A DNA stretch of 64,000 bases from Halomonas sp. 'Soap Lake #6'. Lineage in GTDB: Bacteria; Pseudomonadota; Gammaproteobacteria; Pseudomonadales; Halomonadaceae. Where the stretch lies: contig NZ_CP020469.1 of assembly GCF_003031405.1 (NCBI RefSeq), positions 1,922,001-1,986,000 of the forward strand, in the 5' to 3' direction. Position numbers and translations under genes: made by a program. Each line of letters begins with the position of its first letter. Positions within the stretch are counted from its first letter, which is position 1. This document shows positions 6,984 to 14,614 of the stretch, piece by piece. The notes beneath the pieces are model-generated. The model did no database searches. It was not told the origin of the DNA and was given only the letters and a program-made list of their open reading frames with translations.

Positions 6984-6984
6984 C

Positions 6985-7418
6985 GAGGCTGTAGAAAAAC
7001 CCGTTTTAGAGTCATCTCCACCGCCTGCTGCTCTAATTTTTGTCACCCTACCAGTCATCTGGCTGGATGATATTTACGCCGGTTGCCGCTTGTCCAGTAA
7101 TCAGGTATCCGACAAGCTTGTCCCAGAAGGTAGAAACACCCCTGGTTTTGACAGCGGGTCTCTGAATAACGACGCGTCATCGAGAGTTCACTTCCGTTCG
7201 TCTATCTAATCCACACCTGCCCGAGATCATCTCCCGCGGCTTTTGACCCCAACGCTCACTACCCTGGCTCTTTACCAACGCAGCTTGGGGTGGTTTAAAG
7301 CCTACTCCTGAAAGTCGACTTCGAAGGGCCCTCCTTCATCTTTACATGCAGCTTCTACACAAAGAGCTGCCAGAATCGACAGCCCTTTGTGTGCCTGCGG
7401 CACACATTCTACAGGCTC
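6985..7418. mobile_element. 434-bp IS1182-type deletion derivative (MITE-like) in a cassette junction
   Basis: The left end reads GAGGCTGTAGAAAAACCC and the right end, read on the other strand, GAGCCTGTAGAA, the same terminal repeats as the complete element at 12706-14532. The first ~110 bases resemble that element's left end ('cagtcatctggctggatgat' against 'cggtcatctggctgagtcat'). The rest is unlike it and no transposase is encoded. It is flanked by AAC on both sides and splits CCCTAAC from AACGCCCC. CCCTAAC is the junction predicted from the TA cassette's R'' box (GTTAGGG). Confidence 0.8.
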
Positions 7419-7453
7419 AACGCCCCAGTGAGCCGAAGGCGAACGAGTTGACC
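7419..7453 (-). repeat. attC remainder of the LysE cassette
   Basis: AACGCCCCAGTGAGCC directly follows the MITE-like element and the site closes with GTTGACC at 7447-7453, where the LysE stop codon begins. The R' box is on the far side of the insertion (CCCTAAC, 6978-6984). The site is short and its R'' box departs from consensus. Confidence 0.5.
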
Positions 7454-8082
7454 TACTTGTGATGCATGGCACTGGCTAACGCGATTCCAGAGGCAATAAA
7501 CCCTGCTCCAAGCACTTTGCTAAGGTAATTGTGTGGCGACTCCATGTACTTCCTCTGTGTTGTATGAATAGCATAGGCGTACCCAAATATGCACAGGAAA
7601 GACAAGAGCATAAAGGTGGATACCAGGATGCTGAACTGAATAAGTATTGGCTCTTCATGCGCAATGAACTGCGGAAAAAGAGCCGTGGTGAATGCAATTG
7701 CTTTGGGGTTGCTTAGTGCAACAGCCAAGCCACTAGCGTACAGCTTCCGGTGACTAGCTTTTTTGTACTCTGATGGTTCGGTGCCTTTGACTGATGGAAA
7801 TCCGTTCCGCCAAAGCTTGAAACCCAGATAGATGAGATAGATTGCCCCTGCAAACTTAACGATAGAGAAGAGCAACGCTGACCCGAGAATGATTGCGCTA
7901 AGCCCTGCTACGGACAGCACCGACATGATGAAGAGGCCGGTGATGTTTCCAAGTATCGTGAAAACAGAACTCTTCAGCCCGTAGGTAAGACTATGTGAGG
8001 TTGCAAGCAAGATAGCAGGGCCAGGAGTAATGGTTGCGATGAATGCTATCGACAGAAATAGAAGTATGTTTTGAATTTCCAT
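7453..8082 (-). CDS. LysE/RhtB family amino-acid exporter
   Basis: 209 residues with six membrane segments. The family signature FIATITPGPAILLATSHSLTYG lies at residues 14-35, with AIYLIYLGFKLW (helix 3) and FAVALSNPKA-type SGLAVALSNPKAIAFTTALF (helix 4). RhtB/LysE proteins export homoserine, threonine, lysine or related compounds from the inner membrane; which one cannot be told. Length is standard. It stands alone in its cassette, on the array strand. Confidence 0.9.
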   Translation of the reverse strand: MEIQNILLFLSIAFIATITPGPAILLATSHSLTYGLKSSVFTILGNITGLFIMSVLSVAGLSAIILGSALLFSIVKFAGAIYLIYLGFKLWRNGFPSVKGTEPSEYKKASHRKLYASGLAVALSNPKAIAFTTALFPQFIAHEEPILIQFSILVSTFMLLSFLCIFGYAYAIHTTQRKYMESPHNYLSKVLGAGFIASGIALASAMHHK

Positions 8083-8097
8083 TATTGCTACCAGATC

Positions 8098-8154
8098 CTT
8101 CGTTTGAGTTAAGCCGCGCCGCGAAGCGGTGTCGGCTTGAACGAATTGTTAGCC
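8098..8154 (-). repeat. attC site of the NYN cassette, R' box decayed
   Basis: The arms TTAAGCCGCGCCG and CGGTGTCGGCTTGAA and the box GTTAGCC (8148-8154) match the 4703-4762 type of attC. The outer box should read about GGTCAAC but the sequence is 'ccttcgtttgag', so the left core site is lost. Confidence 0.65.
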
Positions 8155-8197
8155 GCCACATGCGCGAGAACTACGCATTCAATATTCAGATAGGACA

Positions 8198-9346
8198 TCA
8201 GCTCACGGGCCGATATAAACGAATGGTCGGACTGCCATTCTCATTTTCAGTTAGCTCAATCTTCACGTCATTGAACCTGTTGTGGAGGGAGCAAAGGGAA
8301 TTTAGCTCATCTTGGCTGTAGTTATGGTCTGCAAAGTGGCCCAGGTCTGGCGCTGAGACTCCGTGAAGCAGAACATTTAGAGGCCAGCTTGGATCTATGC
8401 CACACCGGATGAACCTGTGGTTCAGATCCTTTATCTTTCTTCCAACTTTGTTCTGCTCAGTGAACTTTGAAAGGTCAACGTGAAAGGAGGTGATGCCAAA
8501 ATCTTCAGCTCTTGAGTGAAGCGGCATGAAATCTTGGTCAGAAGAAACAATACACAGAGAATCAGCATCTTTTCTGTAGAGAGCGTCCATCGCTCTCACC
8601 GTAATTCGGGTGTCGACCTCTTTCTCGTCAAAGTTTCTCAGGCCGCTATCCCCAACATAGAAATTGAAAAACCCTTCATGCGTGCGGGCATGGAGGGCGG
8701 ATTGTTTGAGATGTGACACAAAGTCATCGTAGGCTTTGTAATCTCGTCTGAAGGCACCTCTTGGAGTGAGAATTCCAGACTCTGCTTTCTTTAGTTGCTC
8801 TCTTGCCTCTTGACTGCCTGACCTAGCAGCTTTGAAGAGATACCCTTCAATCTCCTTCAGTGGTGCCGGCGCATAGAACATTTCAAAGCTCATTGAAATG
8901 TCCAAGTAGGTGGCATCCATCGCCACCTTTGGCTCATTACCCAAGTATGCTTTTCCGTCAACGTAGTTGATCTTTATTGAATCGAATAGCTCTTTCAGGT
9001 CGCAGCTTGGCCCGGCATGAGCAGCTACCACGCGCGATGCAACTTCTTGGCCGACACGTTCGATCTGAAGATGAGCAAAACTACCAAGAAGCACGCCATC
9101 GTCCATTGGTACGTTATTCTCGGAGAGCCAACTCTGCAGCCCGAGATACACGCCTTGTACGTCCACAAGAATCAACGTTCTATGGGGCTTGATCTTGGAG
9201 TTTGAGACGCTCATGGCATGACGGACGACTTTCGACTTATCGCTGAAGAGCATTTCCCAGTCTTTTACGGCCTTATTCTGCTGATCTAGGTATGCGGATA
9301 GATCCGGCTTTCGTTCTAGTGTCACCACGATTTCTCCGATCTCCAA
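8198..9346 (-). CDS. NYN domain (PIN-like ribonuclease) protein
   Basis: 382 residues. TLILVDVQGVYLGLQSWL (residues 58-75) gives the first catalytic Asp of the NYN/PIN fold. VDTRITVRAMDALYRKDADS plus LCIVSSDQDFMPLHSRAEDFG (residues about 242-282) give the central and C-terminal Asp residues, and ITSFHVDLSKFTEQN follows. NYN proteins (LabA/DUF88 type) are usually metal-dependent RNases. The N-terminal 55 residues and the C-terminal ~80 residues are not recognised. The size is large for a cassette. RNA cleavage as a defence or regulatory role is possible but inferred. Confidence 0.75.
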   Translation of the reverse strand: MEIGEIVVTLERKPDLSAYLDQQNKAVKDWEMLFSDKSKVVRHAMSVSNSKIKPHRTLILVDVQGVYLGLQSWLSENNVPMDDGVLLGSFAHLQIERVGQEVASRVVAAHAGPSCDLKELFDSIKINYVDGKAYLGNEPKVAMDATYLDISMSFEMFYAPAPLKEIEGYLFKAARSGSQEAREQLKKAESGILTPRGAFRRDYKAYDDFVSHLKQSALHARTHEGFFNFYVGDSGLRNFDEKEVDTRITVRAMDALYRKDADSLCIVSSDQDFMPLHSRAEDFGITSFHVDLSKFTEQNKVGRKIKDLNHRFIRCGIDPSWPLNVLLHGVSAPDLGHFADHNYSQDELNSLCSLHNRFNDVKIELTENENGSPTIRLYRPVS

Positions 9347-9353
9347 CGGTGGC

Positions 9354-9417
9354 GCCTAACGCCGCCAACACGCGTGGTGTTGTAGTGAAGGCGAAGCCGC
9401 AGCCGTGATTAGCCTTG
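9354..9417 (-). repeat. attC site of the SnoaL-like cassette, interrupted by the IS1111-type element
   Basis: GCCTAAC (9354-9360) followed by GCCGCCAACACGCG starts a normal attC, as at 6326. The other arm ends 'attagccttg' at 9417, where 'ttaggc' would be expected. The missing end, GTTAATT, is found at 11043-11049 after the IS. GTTAATT is the complement of the junction AATTAAC (11443-11449) that opens the same cassette. Confidence 0.8.
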
Positions 9418-9497
9418 ATACTCATTGAGCCTTCTCCCCCAGCTCAGCCCGTTTGGCTAAGCTGAAAAGGCGACCAAACCTAACAGGAGAAGACTCA

Positions 9498-10547
9498 ATG
9501 AACTTTTACAATAGCACTCATCGTCACTACTGTGGCATCGATCTTCATGCCAGAAGCCTATACGTCTGCATCCTTAATCAACAGGGGGAAACCCTATTAC
9601 ATTAAGAGATTCCCGCTAGGCCAGAGCTCTTACTTCGATTAGTCGAACCCTATCTGGATGATTTGGTGATCGGCGTCGAATGCATGCACTGCTGGTACTG
9701 GATCGCTGATTTCTGTGAAAACCAGGACATTGCTTTCATTCTCGGTCATACCCTTTATATGACAAATTCTTCTGGAAAGAATTTGGACAGCTTCAACTGG
9801 CCCGAAGGGAAAAGTATAGGACGTACTTTTCAACGCCATGCATGGCGGTAAAACCAAGAATGACCGCATGGATTTTTACAAAATTACCGCGCTTATTCGC
9901 GGTGGCAACTTTCCCCTCGCTTATGTCTACCCTCGCAGCATGCGAGCAACACGGAATTTACTCCGTCGTCGCACTGAGCTCGTTCGTCACGGCGCTGATC
10001 TCAAAGCCCATGTTGTCAACAATTGGGCAGAACCTTTGATGACCCGCTCGTTCAGCGCAATATCGATTTAGATATAGCTGTTTTAGAGTGCTACCACCGA
10101 GAACTAAGCCAGGTGGAATGGCTATTGGAAAAGCAGGCTAAAAAGCATCAGCCAACCTACTACCACTTATTAACCACCATTCCCGGCGTGGGCCGTATTT
10201 TAGCGCTCACTATTCTGTATGAAGTCGGTGATATTCGGCGTTTTGAATCTGTCCAGAAGTTTGCCTCCTATTCCCGACTGATCAAGTGCAAAGCCGAATC
10301 GGCTGGTAAGACCTATGGCACCCAGGGCAACAAGATTGGTAATGCCCATCTGAAGTGGGCTTTTTCTGAGGCTGCGGTGCTTTATCTGCGCGGCAATCCA
10401 GATGCACAAAAGCTGTTGCAACGCTTCCAGAAACGTATGAGTAAAGCCAAAGCTTTATCGGCTCTGGCCCACAAGCTAGGGCGTGCGGTCTATTTCATGC
10501 TAAAAAACAAAAAAGCATTTGATGAACAACGCTTTTTAACGAGTTAG
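9498..10547 (+). pseudogene. IS110/IS1111 family transposase, degenerate
   Basis: The start MNFYNSTHRHYCGIDLHARS carries the first acidic residue of the DEDD domain (GIDLH). An in-frame TAA follows at about 9604. The frame resumes with IGVECMHCWYWIADFCENQD. About 80 extra bases interrupt LGHTLYM and HGGKTKNDRMDFYKI, and a deletion after LKAHVVN joins to FDDPLVQRNIDLDIAVLECY. The C-terminal Transposase_20 part, LTTIPGVGRILALTILYEVG to KLGRAVYFMLKNKKAFDEQR, is intact. With a stop, an insertion and a deletion it cannot make a working enzyme. Confidence 0.85.
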
Positions 10548-10559
10548 TCACGCAGCAGG

Positions 10560-11025
10560 ATGATGATCAACGTCTAACTGAATCATCATGGAGTGTGCTG
10601 AAACTGGGTGTCTGCTGACGGATCTTGATATCTGAAACCCGACTTTTCTACACCCAATCCGAACCCGTCGCTTTGATTATCCATCCTGCTGGCGTGCATC
10701 AACCCCCTGAGCGGGTGGGCTTACACCGGCGCTGAACCTGAAACTAACTGGGACTATAAAGTAACCCGCTGTTTGAATAGGACAGATGCTGGTTAACCGA
10801 TGAATGTCTAGTGCCCCAGACCAACCTGCAAGGAGCAACCCGGTTTGGCAGTGGTAAACCACCACGTTAGAGAGCCTCAATAGGCGACCGAAGGAAGTAC
10901 CCTTGCGGTATTTTTGCTGTAAGCCACCAACAGCCAACGATGACAGATGAAGTAGGATCACTGGCTCAGGGACTTGATATTGACCGCTTAAGCGGCCAAT
11001 AAAAAATGCTGCGGCCTATTGACAG
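10560..11025 (+). ncRNA. candidate bridge-type ncRNA region in the IS1111 right end
   Basis: Some 465 bases without a plausible gene lie between the transposase stop and the right terminal repeat. Several inverted segments are visible: GTGGTAAACCAC at about 10852, CCGCTTAAGCGG at about 10984. IS1111-group elements are known to encode their target-guiding RNA between tnp and the right end, which is why this stretch is flagged. The limits are not resolved and guide loops were not matched to attC. Confidence 0.3.
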
Positions 11026-11049
11026 GCAGAAGGCTCATAGGTGTTAATT

Positions 11050-11421
11050 TTAGTTTCGGGCTGCGCCGTAGCTCAGACTGACAACCCGCCAAGCAGCACC
11101 ATCCCACTCCCAGGTTTCCGAAAACGCCACTACCGCCCCTTGGGATTGGCCAGAAATATACCCCTGGCCAGTTACTTTGGTGCTGCTACTAGAATTCTGA
11201 ATGGTTAACTCAGTATCGTGTTTTTGCCCGCCTTGGGTAAACCAACTCCCGTTACGCTTGGCCGACGAGATAGCGTCGATCTGGGATTTCTTGGATTGGA
11301 CACCACGCTCGGTAGTGACGGTGAAACTGTCTGTCTGGACCCGAGCAAGGTGCTCAACGTCACCTGAGAAAAAAGCCGAGTACCAGTTTTCTCGTACTTG
11401 TTTCAGATCTTCTTGATGCAT
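11050..11421 (-). CDS. SnoaL/NTF2-like (DUF4440-type) protein
   Basis: 123 residues from the ATG at 11421, preceded by AGGGATCAG. The frame stays open to 11511 across the attC, but those 30 residues are not part of the fold. MHQEDLKQVRENWYSAFFSG DVEHLARV is the first helix of the NTF2-like cone, and VVAFSETWEWDGAAWRVVSL the closing strands. DUF4440/SnoaL proteins bind small hydrophobic ligands or are catalytic; the role is unknown. The stop overlaps the attC region whose R'' box GTTAATT ends at 11049. Confidence 0.75.
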   Translation of the reverse strand: MHQEDLKQVRENWYSAFFSGDVEHLARVQTDSFTVTTERGVQSKKSQIDAISSAKRNGSWFTQGGQKHDTELTIQNSSSSTKVTGQGYISGQSQGAVVAFSETWEWDGAAWRVVSLSYGAARN

Positions 11422-11442
11422 GGACTGATCCCTGTCTTTAGA

Positions 11443-11520
11443 AATTAACATTTGGTTAAGGGGCGGGCTTTTTAGCCCGTCCCAGTGAGCGAAGCGAACG
11501 ATTTTAACCACTTGTTAGCA
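11443..11520 (-). repeat. attC site of the YniB-like cassette
   Basis: AATTAAC (11443-11449) and GTTAGCA (11514-11520) enclose arms TGGTTAA/TTAACCA and GGGCGGGC/GCCCGTCC. GTTAGCA is the complement of the cassette's start junction TGCTAAC at 12085. Confidence 0.85.
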
Positions 11521-11522
11521 AT

Positions 11523-12065
11523 TTACACGCCGATGACTTTTATTAGCACCGCACCTATTACTGCTGTTATTACGGGTGCCAAATACAACTGATGAAGCTG
11601 TGAAAATATACTGCTTGATGGTATTTCAGTTGTGCGCTCAATTTCTTCTCGGCTTCGTGCGCCAGCCCCTTTAATGGATTCCTCTATTAGTTGGTTCTCA
11701 ATTTTTTCGTTGATTTCTGCTAGTCGAGACGCAAGCTTTGCACCGGACGCATAAAAAGCAAAGCCGACAAATATTAGTAGGTAAATAACCATGAAATAGA
11801 GGTTGTGCGGCTCTGAGAGAACCATATGGTTGGGAGTCGGCGATTTTTCCCAGAAGAAGCTAAGATATTGCGTATTTTGATATATCCAATTTATCAGCTC
11901 TTTGAATGGGCGGGCGATCATGCTGCCTAGCTGCGTCCCATCATCTAGACGGAAATACACCATTTTCAGAAAAGAAATTCCAGTAGAAATCATTGGCGGA
12001 ACGATGATTGCTGCTCCAAACAGACGTTTCCGAATTGATTTATTTCTTGCGTCCTTGAAGTTCAA
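11523..12065 (-). CDS. YniB family membrane protein
   Basis: 180 residues from a TTG with GGAG upstream. It resembles E. coli YniB through the whole length: an N-terminal helix FGAAIIVPPMISTGISFLKM, the block FFWEKSPTPNHM, helix YFMVIYLLIFVGFAFYASGA, the acidic helix ENQLIEESIKGAGARSREEI and a final hydrophobic segment YLAPVITAVIGAVLIKVIG. Three membrane segments are likely. YniB has no assigned biochemical role. TTG start and AT-rich coding suggest transfer. Confidence 0.8.
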   Translation of the reverse strand: MNFKDARNKSIRKRLFGAAIIVPPMISTGISFLKMVYFRLDDGTQLGSMIARPFKELINWIYQNTQYLSFFWEKSPTPNHMVLSEPHNLYFMVIYLLIFVGFAFYASGAKLASRLAEINEKIENQLIEESIKGAGARSREEIERTTEIPSSSIFSQLHQLYLAPVITAVIGAVLIKVIGV

Positions 12066-12084
12066 GCTTGTACTCCTAATAAAT

Positions 12085-12154
12085 TGCTAACGCTCGGCTT
12101 TGCGGCGTACCGGAACGCAGCGTAGGTGCGTCCGACAACAGCCTCTGGTTATGT
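12085..12154 (-). repeat. attC site of the 12149-12679 cassette
   Basis: TGCTAAC (12085-12091) and GTTATGT (12148-12154), with paired GCGGCGTACCGG/CGACAACAGCC arms. GTTATGT is the complement of ACATAAC at 12699-12705, the start of this cassette, now next to the IS1182 element. Confidence 0.85.
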
Positions 12155-12679
12155 TCTAAACCATGCCATTAACCGAGAAATCAAACCAAGGTGCTCTGAT
12201 TCGACCTCTGGCTCTTTTTTGAATTCAGCGGGAGTAACTCTTACACCGTGAACAACCTCCTCTTGCTCATTCAGATGTAGAAATAGACGACCGATGACTG
12301 TGCGATTATTTCCAGTTGAAATGTAATATTCGTCGCCGATTTGGTAGAAAGACCAATGCTCTTTTTCTTCGTCACTAAAATAGTAATCAGGATTTCTCTC
12401 TAAAGACTGAATATTTACAACAGCTCTCTTGAGCCCCTGAAATGCGACATCCCTATTGTTTATAAAGTCACCTTCAGAAGTTCCAGGAATTGGTTTCAAC
12501 TCACCCCACGTCTTGTCACAGTAATCGGGGTGGGTTGTTCCAACAACTTTGGAAAGATCCACACTGCCCACTTGCGGCTCTCCCACATCGATATTGCGCT
12601 TGTCTAGATAAGACAGCGTATTATCGGAAAATGGGACTGTTTCGAGATCCATTTCCTCAAGTAAGGTGTTCCACGACAC
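12149..12679 (-). CDS. hypothetical protein, ParB-like block (integron cassette)
   Basis: 176 residues from a GTG preceded by GGGAG. The C-terminal half has YQIGDEYYISTGNNRTVIGR (residues about 111-130), which resembles the D-G-x-H/N-R-T nucleotide-binding turn of ParB/Srx-like domains. VGTTHPDYCDKTWGELKPIP precedes it. No membrane segment. Function unknown; similar cassette proteins are uncharacterised. The TAA lies in the attC R'' box. Confidence 0.65.
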   Translation of the reverse strand: MSWNTLLEEMDLETVPFSDNTLSYLDKRNIDVGEPQVGSVDLSKVVGTTHPDYCDKTWGELKPIPGTSEGDFINNRDVAFQGLKRAVVNIQSLERNPDYYFSDEEKEHWSFYQIGDEYYISTGNNRTVIGRLFLHLNEQEEVVHGVRVTPAEFKKEPEVESEHLGLISRLMAWFRT

Positions 12680-12705
12680 TTATAAAATCTCCCTTAAAAC
12701 ATAAC

Positions 12706-14532
12706 GAGGCTGTAGAAAAACCCGATTTCGAGCCGTTTCCACTGCCTGTTGTCCTTATTCATTTACCCATCCGGTCATCTGGCTGAGTCATCTTACTATC
12801 GGCATTTAGCCACTTGGGCGCCCTGCTAAAGCTTGTTGAAGACGGCCTTTTGCTCTTAAAAAGCAACTTACCTCGCTCTAAGCCCTTCATGACGCGGCCA
12901 AATGACCATAATTCGCTAACTTCTCAATATTGTGCACCAAGCAGTAAAGCTGCCACTGACCTTGCACCTTTCTCTTACCCCGAAGGCTGAAGCGGTTCAG
13001 TCTTTTCGTCGTGCCAATGTTGCCGAAGACGGGCTCCACGACTGACATACGATGGCTGTAAATTTCTTTGCCCTTCGGGCTATCAACACGATGCTTCATC
13101 CAGTCCGTATAATTGGGTAAGCGTTTGTTCTCGATAATAAAAGACACTTGTCGCCCTGCGCCGTTGCGATGGTCGGCCGAGCTAGGGTTCTGCATGCATC
13201 GGTATTTCTTTGGGCAGTGCCGACATTGCAGCAAACGCCCTTCAAAGTGTACCCGGACCTTGCCATTGTCTGTTTCTCGTTGCCCGCGATAAGACAGCTT
13301 TTCACCGGTGGGGCAGATACACGTTAGGTTTACAGGATCAAATTGGAACGCGCTGGCGGGCGTCGTCTCCCGCCAGCCTTTGTCCGGCAGGTTCTGGTGG
13401 CGCTTGCCGTATTTGTCTTTCTGGTCGGCGAACTTCGGATCTCGGCTGCGGAACTGGTTATCGGGGATGTAGCCGTTGATCTGCTGTTCGTACAGGTACT
13501 TCATATTAACTTCATTGGCAAAGCCAGTATCGGCGGTCACCACGATGCCTTTCCGGTAGATATTCTCAGCAATGCCCAGCCTTTTAAAGCGCGCTTCCAC
13601 CTTCTCCAGAACTGGCTTTAGGGTGTGATGTTCCTGGCCTTCGCCGAAGGCCTGAGCGTCAATGACGATCTGGTGCTTTTTATCCACTGTGGCTACGCCA
13701 TTATAGCCCTGGATCGTGCCCTTACTTGTCGTCATTTTGGCACTTTCGTTATCGGTCAGATTGCTCTTCACTTCCTTGATTCGCTTTCCCCGGCCCATCC
13801 TTGGGCTGTGCGTCTTTAGGAAACGATCCACTTTGTTCATGGCGGCATCTAGCGAGAAAATCGTCTTGGCCCGTCGGATATCCCTATCCAGATCGGCTTC
13901 CGCCTCGGCCTCATCACGCGCGTAGTGTTCCAGCAGGTGATGCCGAATCAGGCCTCTCAGTTTCTCACGTTTCTCATCCAATTCTTTGAACGTACCAGAC
14001 CACTCTTTGGAGGCATCGGAGGACATCTTGCAGCCATCAATGGCAAAGAGTTCGTTGCCCAGTAGGCCTTGTTCGTGGCACACCAGCAGCACTTGTTCGA
14101 ATAGCGCTTCAATCTCATCGGTATGGCGGCTGACGAAACTGGCCAGTGTGGTGAAGTGAGGCACGGTATCGCAGGAAAGGGCTTTGAAAATAATATTGGT
14201 CTCGCAGCTCCACTGCATTTCACGGCTGGAGGTGATGCCTTTTGAGTAAGCAAACAGGATGATCTTCAACAAGATAGCAGGATCATAGGCCAGCCGACCG
14301 GCCGCATCGTTACGGTACTTGGGATGGAAAACGGATAAGTCGAGCTTGTGCTCGATCAGGTAATGCACAGCGTGTTCAAAGGTGCCTGGCTGGAGCTGAT
14401 CTTGGTAGTTGATCACCACCATGGCGCTCTGATCGTAGTTATAAGGCTTGAAGCGCGGCATGCTGACCACTCCTCGTCTATTTCCTCGATCCTATCAAAA
14501 CTTAGGTGTCAGAGGGGTTTTTATACAGGCTC
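12706..14532 (-). mobile_element. IS1182-type insertion sequence, apparently intact
   Basis: Terminal inverted repeats GAGGCTGTAGAAAAACCC (left) and GAGCCTGTATAAAAACCCC (right, opposite strand) frame 1827 bases with a single full-length transposase. AAC is found on both sides: the left flank is ACATAAC, the junction predicted from the next cassette's R'' box GTTATGT, and the right flank AACGCCGC begins the arm of an attC. So the element sits exactly at a cassette junction, before the GTT of the core site on the cassette strand. Confidence 0.9.
12887..14461 (-). CDS. IS1182 family transposase
   Basis: 524 residues from the ATG at 14461, with GGAG eight bases upstream (a GTG at 14470 is also in frame). 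The N-terminal part has YDPAILLKIILFAYSKGITS and the family block CDTVPHFTTLASFVSRH. The DDE core is LFAIDGCKMSSDAS, VVTADTGFANEVNM and MSVVEPVFGNIGTTKRLNRF. Four cysteines CRHCPKKYRC plus an upstream CICP form a zinc-binding insert typical of the family. The gene looks functional, in contrast to the other IS copies of the window. Confidence 0.92.
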   Translation of the reverse strand: MPRFKPYNYDQSAMVVINYQDQLQPGTFEHAVHYLIEHKLDLSVFHPKYRNDAAGRLAYDPAILLKIILFAYSKGITSSREMQWSCETNIIFKALSCDTVPHFTTLASFVSRHTDEIEALFEQVLLVCHEQGLLGNELFAIDGCKMSSDASKEWSGTFKELDEKREKLRGLIRHHLLEHYARDEAEAEADLDRDIRRAKTIFSLDAAMNKVDRFLKTHSPRMGRGKRIKEVKSNLTDNESAKMTTSKGTIQGYNGVATVDKKHQIVIDAQAFGEGQEHHTLKPVLEKVEARFKRLGIAENIYRKGIVVTADTGFANEVNMKYLYEQQINGYIPDNQFRSRDPKFADQKDKYGKRHQNLPDKGWRETTPASAFQFDPVNLTCICPTGEKLSYRGQRETDNGKVRVHFEGRLLQCRHCPKKYRCMQNPSSADHRNGAGRQVSFIIENKRLPNYTDWMKHRVDSPKGKEIYSHRMSVVEPVFGNIGTTKRLNRFSLRGKRKVQGQWQLYCLVHNIEKLANYGHLAAS

Positions 14533-14610
14533 AACGCCGCTAAGCAGCGGCATATTTTGCGTTTTGAGCGCAGCGAAGCAAAATATGTCGGCTGGCTTAG
14601 ATGGTTAGCG
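14533..14610 (-). repeat. attC site of the Abi-alpha-like cassette, R' box behind the IS
   Basis: AACGCCGCTAAGCAGCGG at 14533 begins the arm and GTTAGCG (14604-14610) is the R'' box. Its complement CGCTAAC opens the same cassette at 15249. A strong inner stem GCATATTTTGC/GCAAAATATG... pairs the middle. The IS1182 element separates it from ACATAAC. Confidence 0.8.
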
Positions 14611-14614
14611 CATA

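Larger units (their letters stand above)
9418..11042 (+). mobile_element. IS1111-type (IS110 family) element with decayed transposase
   Basis: The element is bounded by subterminal inverted repeats: ATTGAGCCTTCT at 9424-9435 and AGAAGGCTCAT at 11028-11038 (ten identical bases), with about six bases outside on the left and two to four on the right. Such subterminal repeats and absence of a clear target duplication mark the IS1111 group. It contains one damaged transposase and ~490 bases of non-coding right end. It lies within an attC directly beside the R'' box, as described for IS1111-attC elements. Confidence 0.75.

Noticed and set aside
10640..10665. 'acccgacttttctacaccc' resembles part of the IS1182 terminal repeat
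   Set aside because: Only about ten bases agree (TTTTCTACA) and no paired end is seen; probably chance within the IS1111 right end.
10677..10961. A 94-codon open frame on the - strand in the IS1111 right end
   Set aside because: It covers the non-coding end of the IS, has no ribosome site and no recognisable domain; the inverted repeats there fit an RNA structure better.
13210..14253. Several open frames inside the IS1182 transposase
   Set aside because: Other-frame shadows of a complete transposase with all catalytic motifs.
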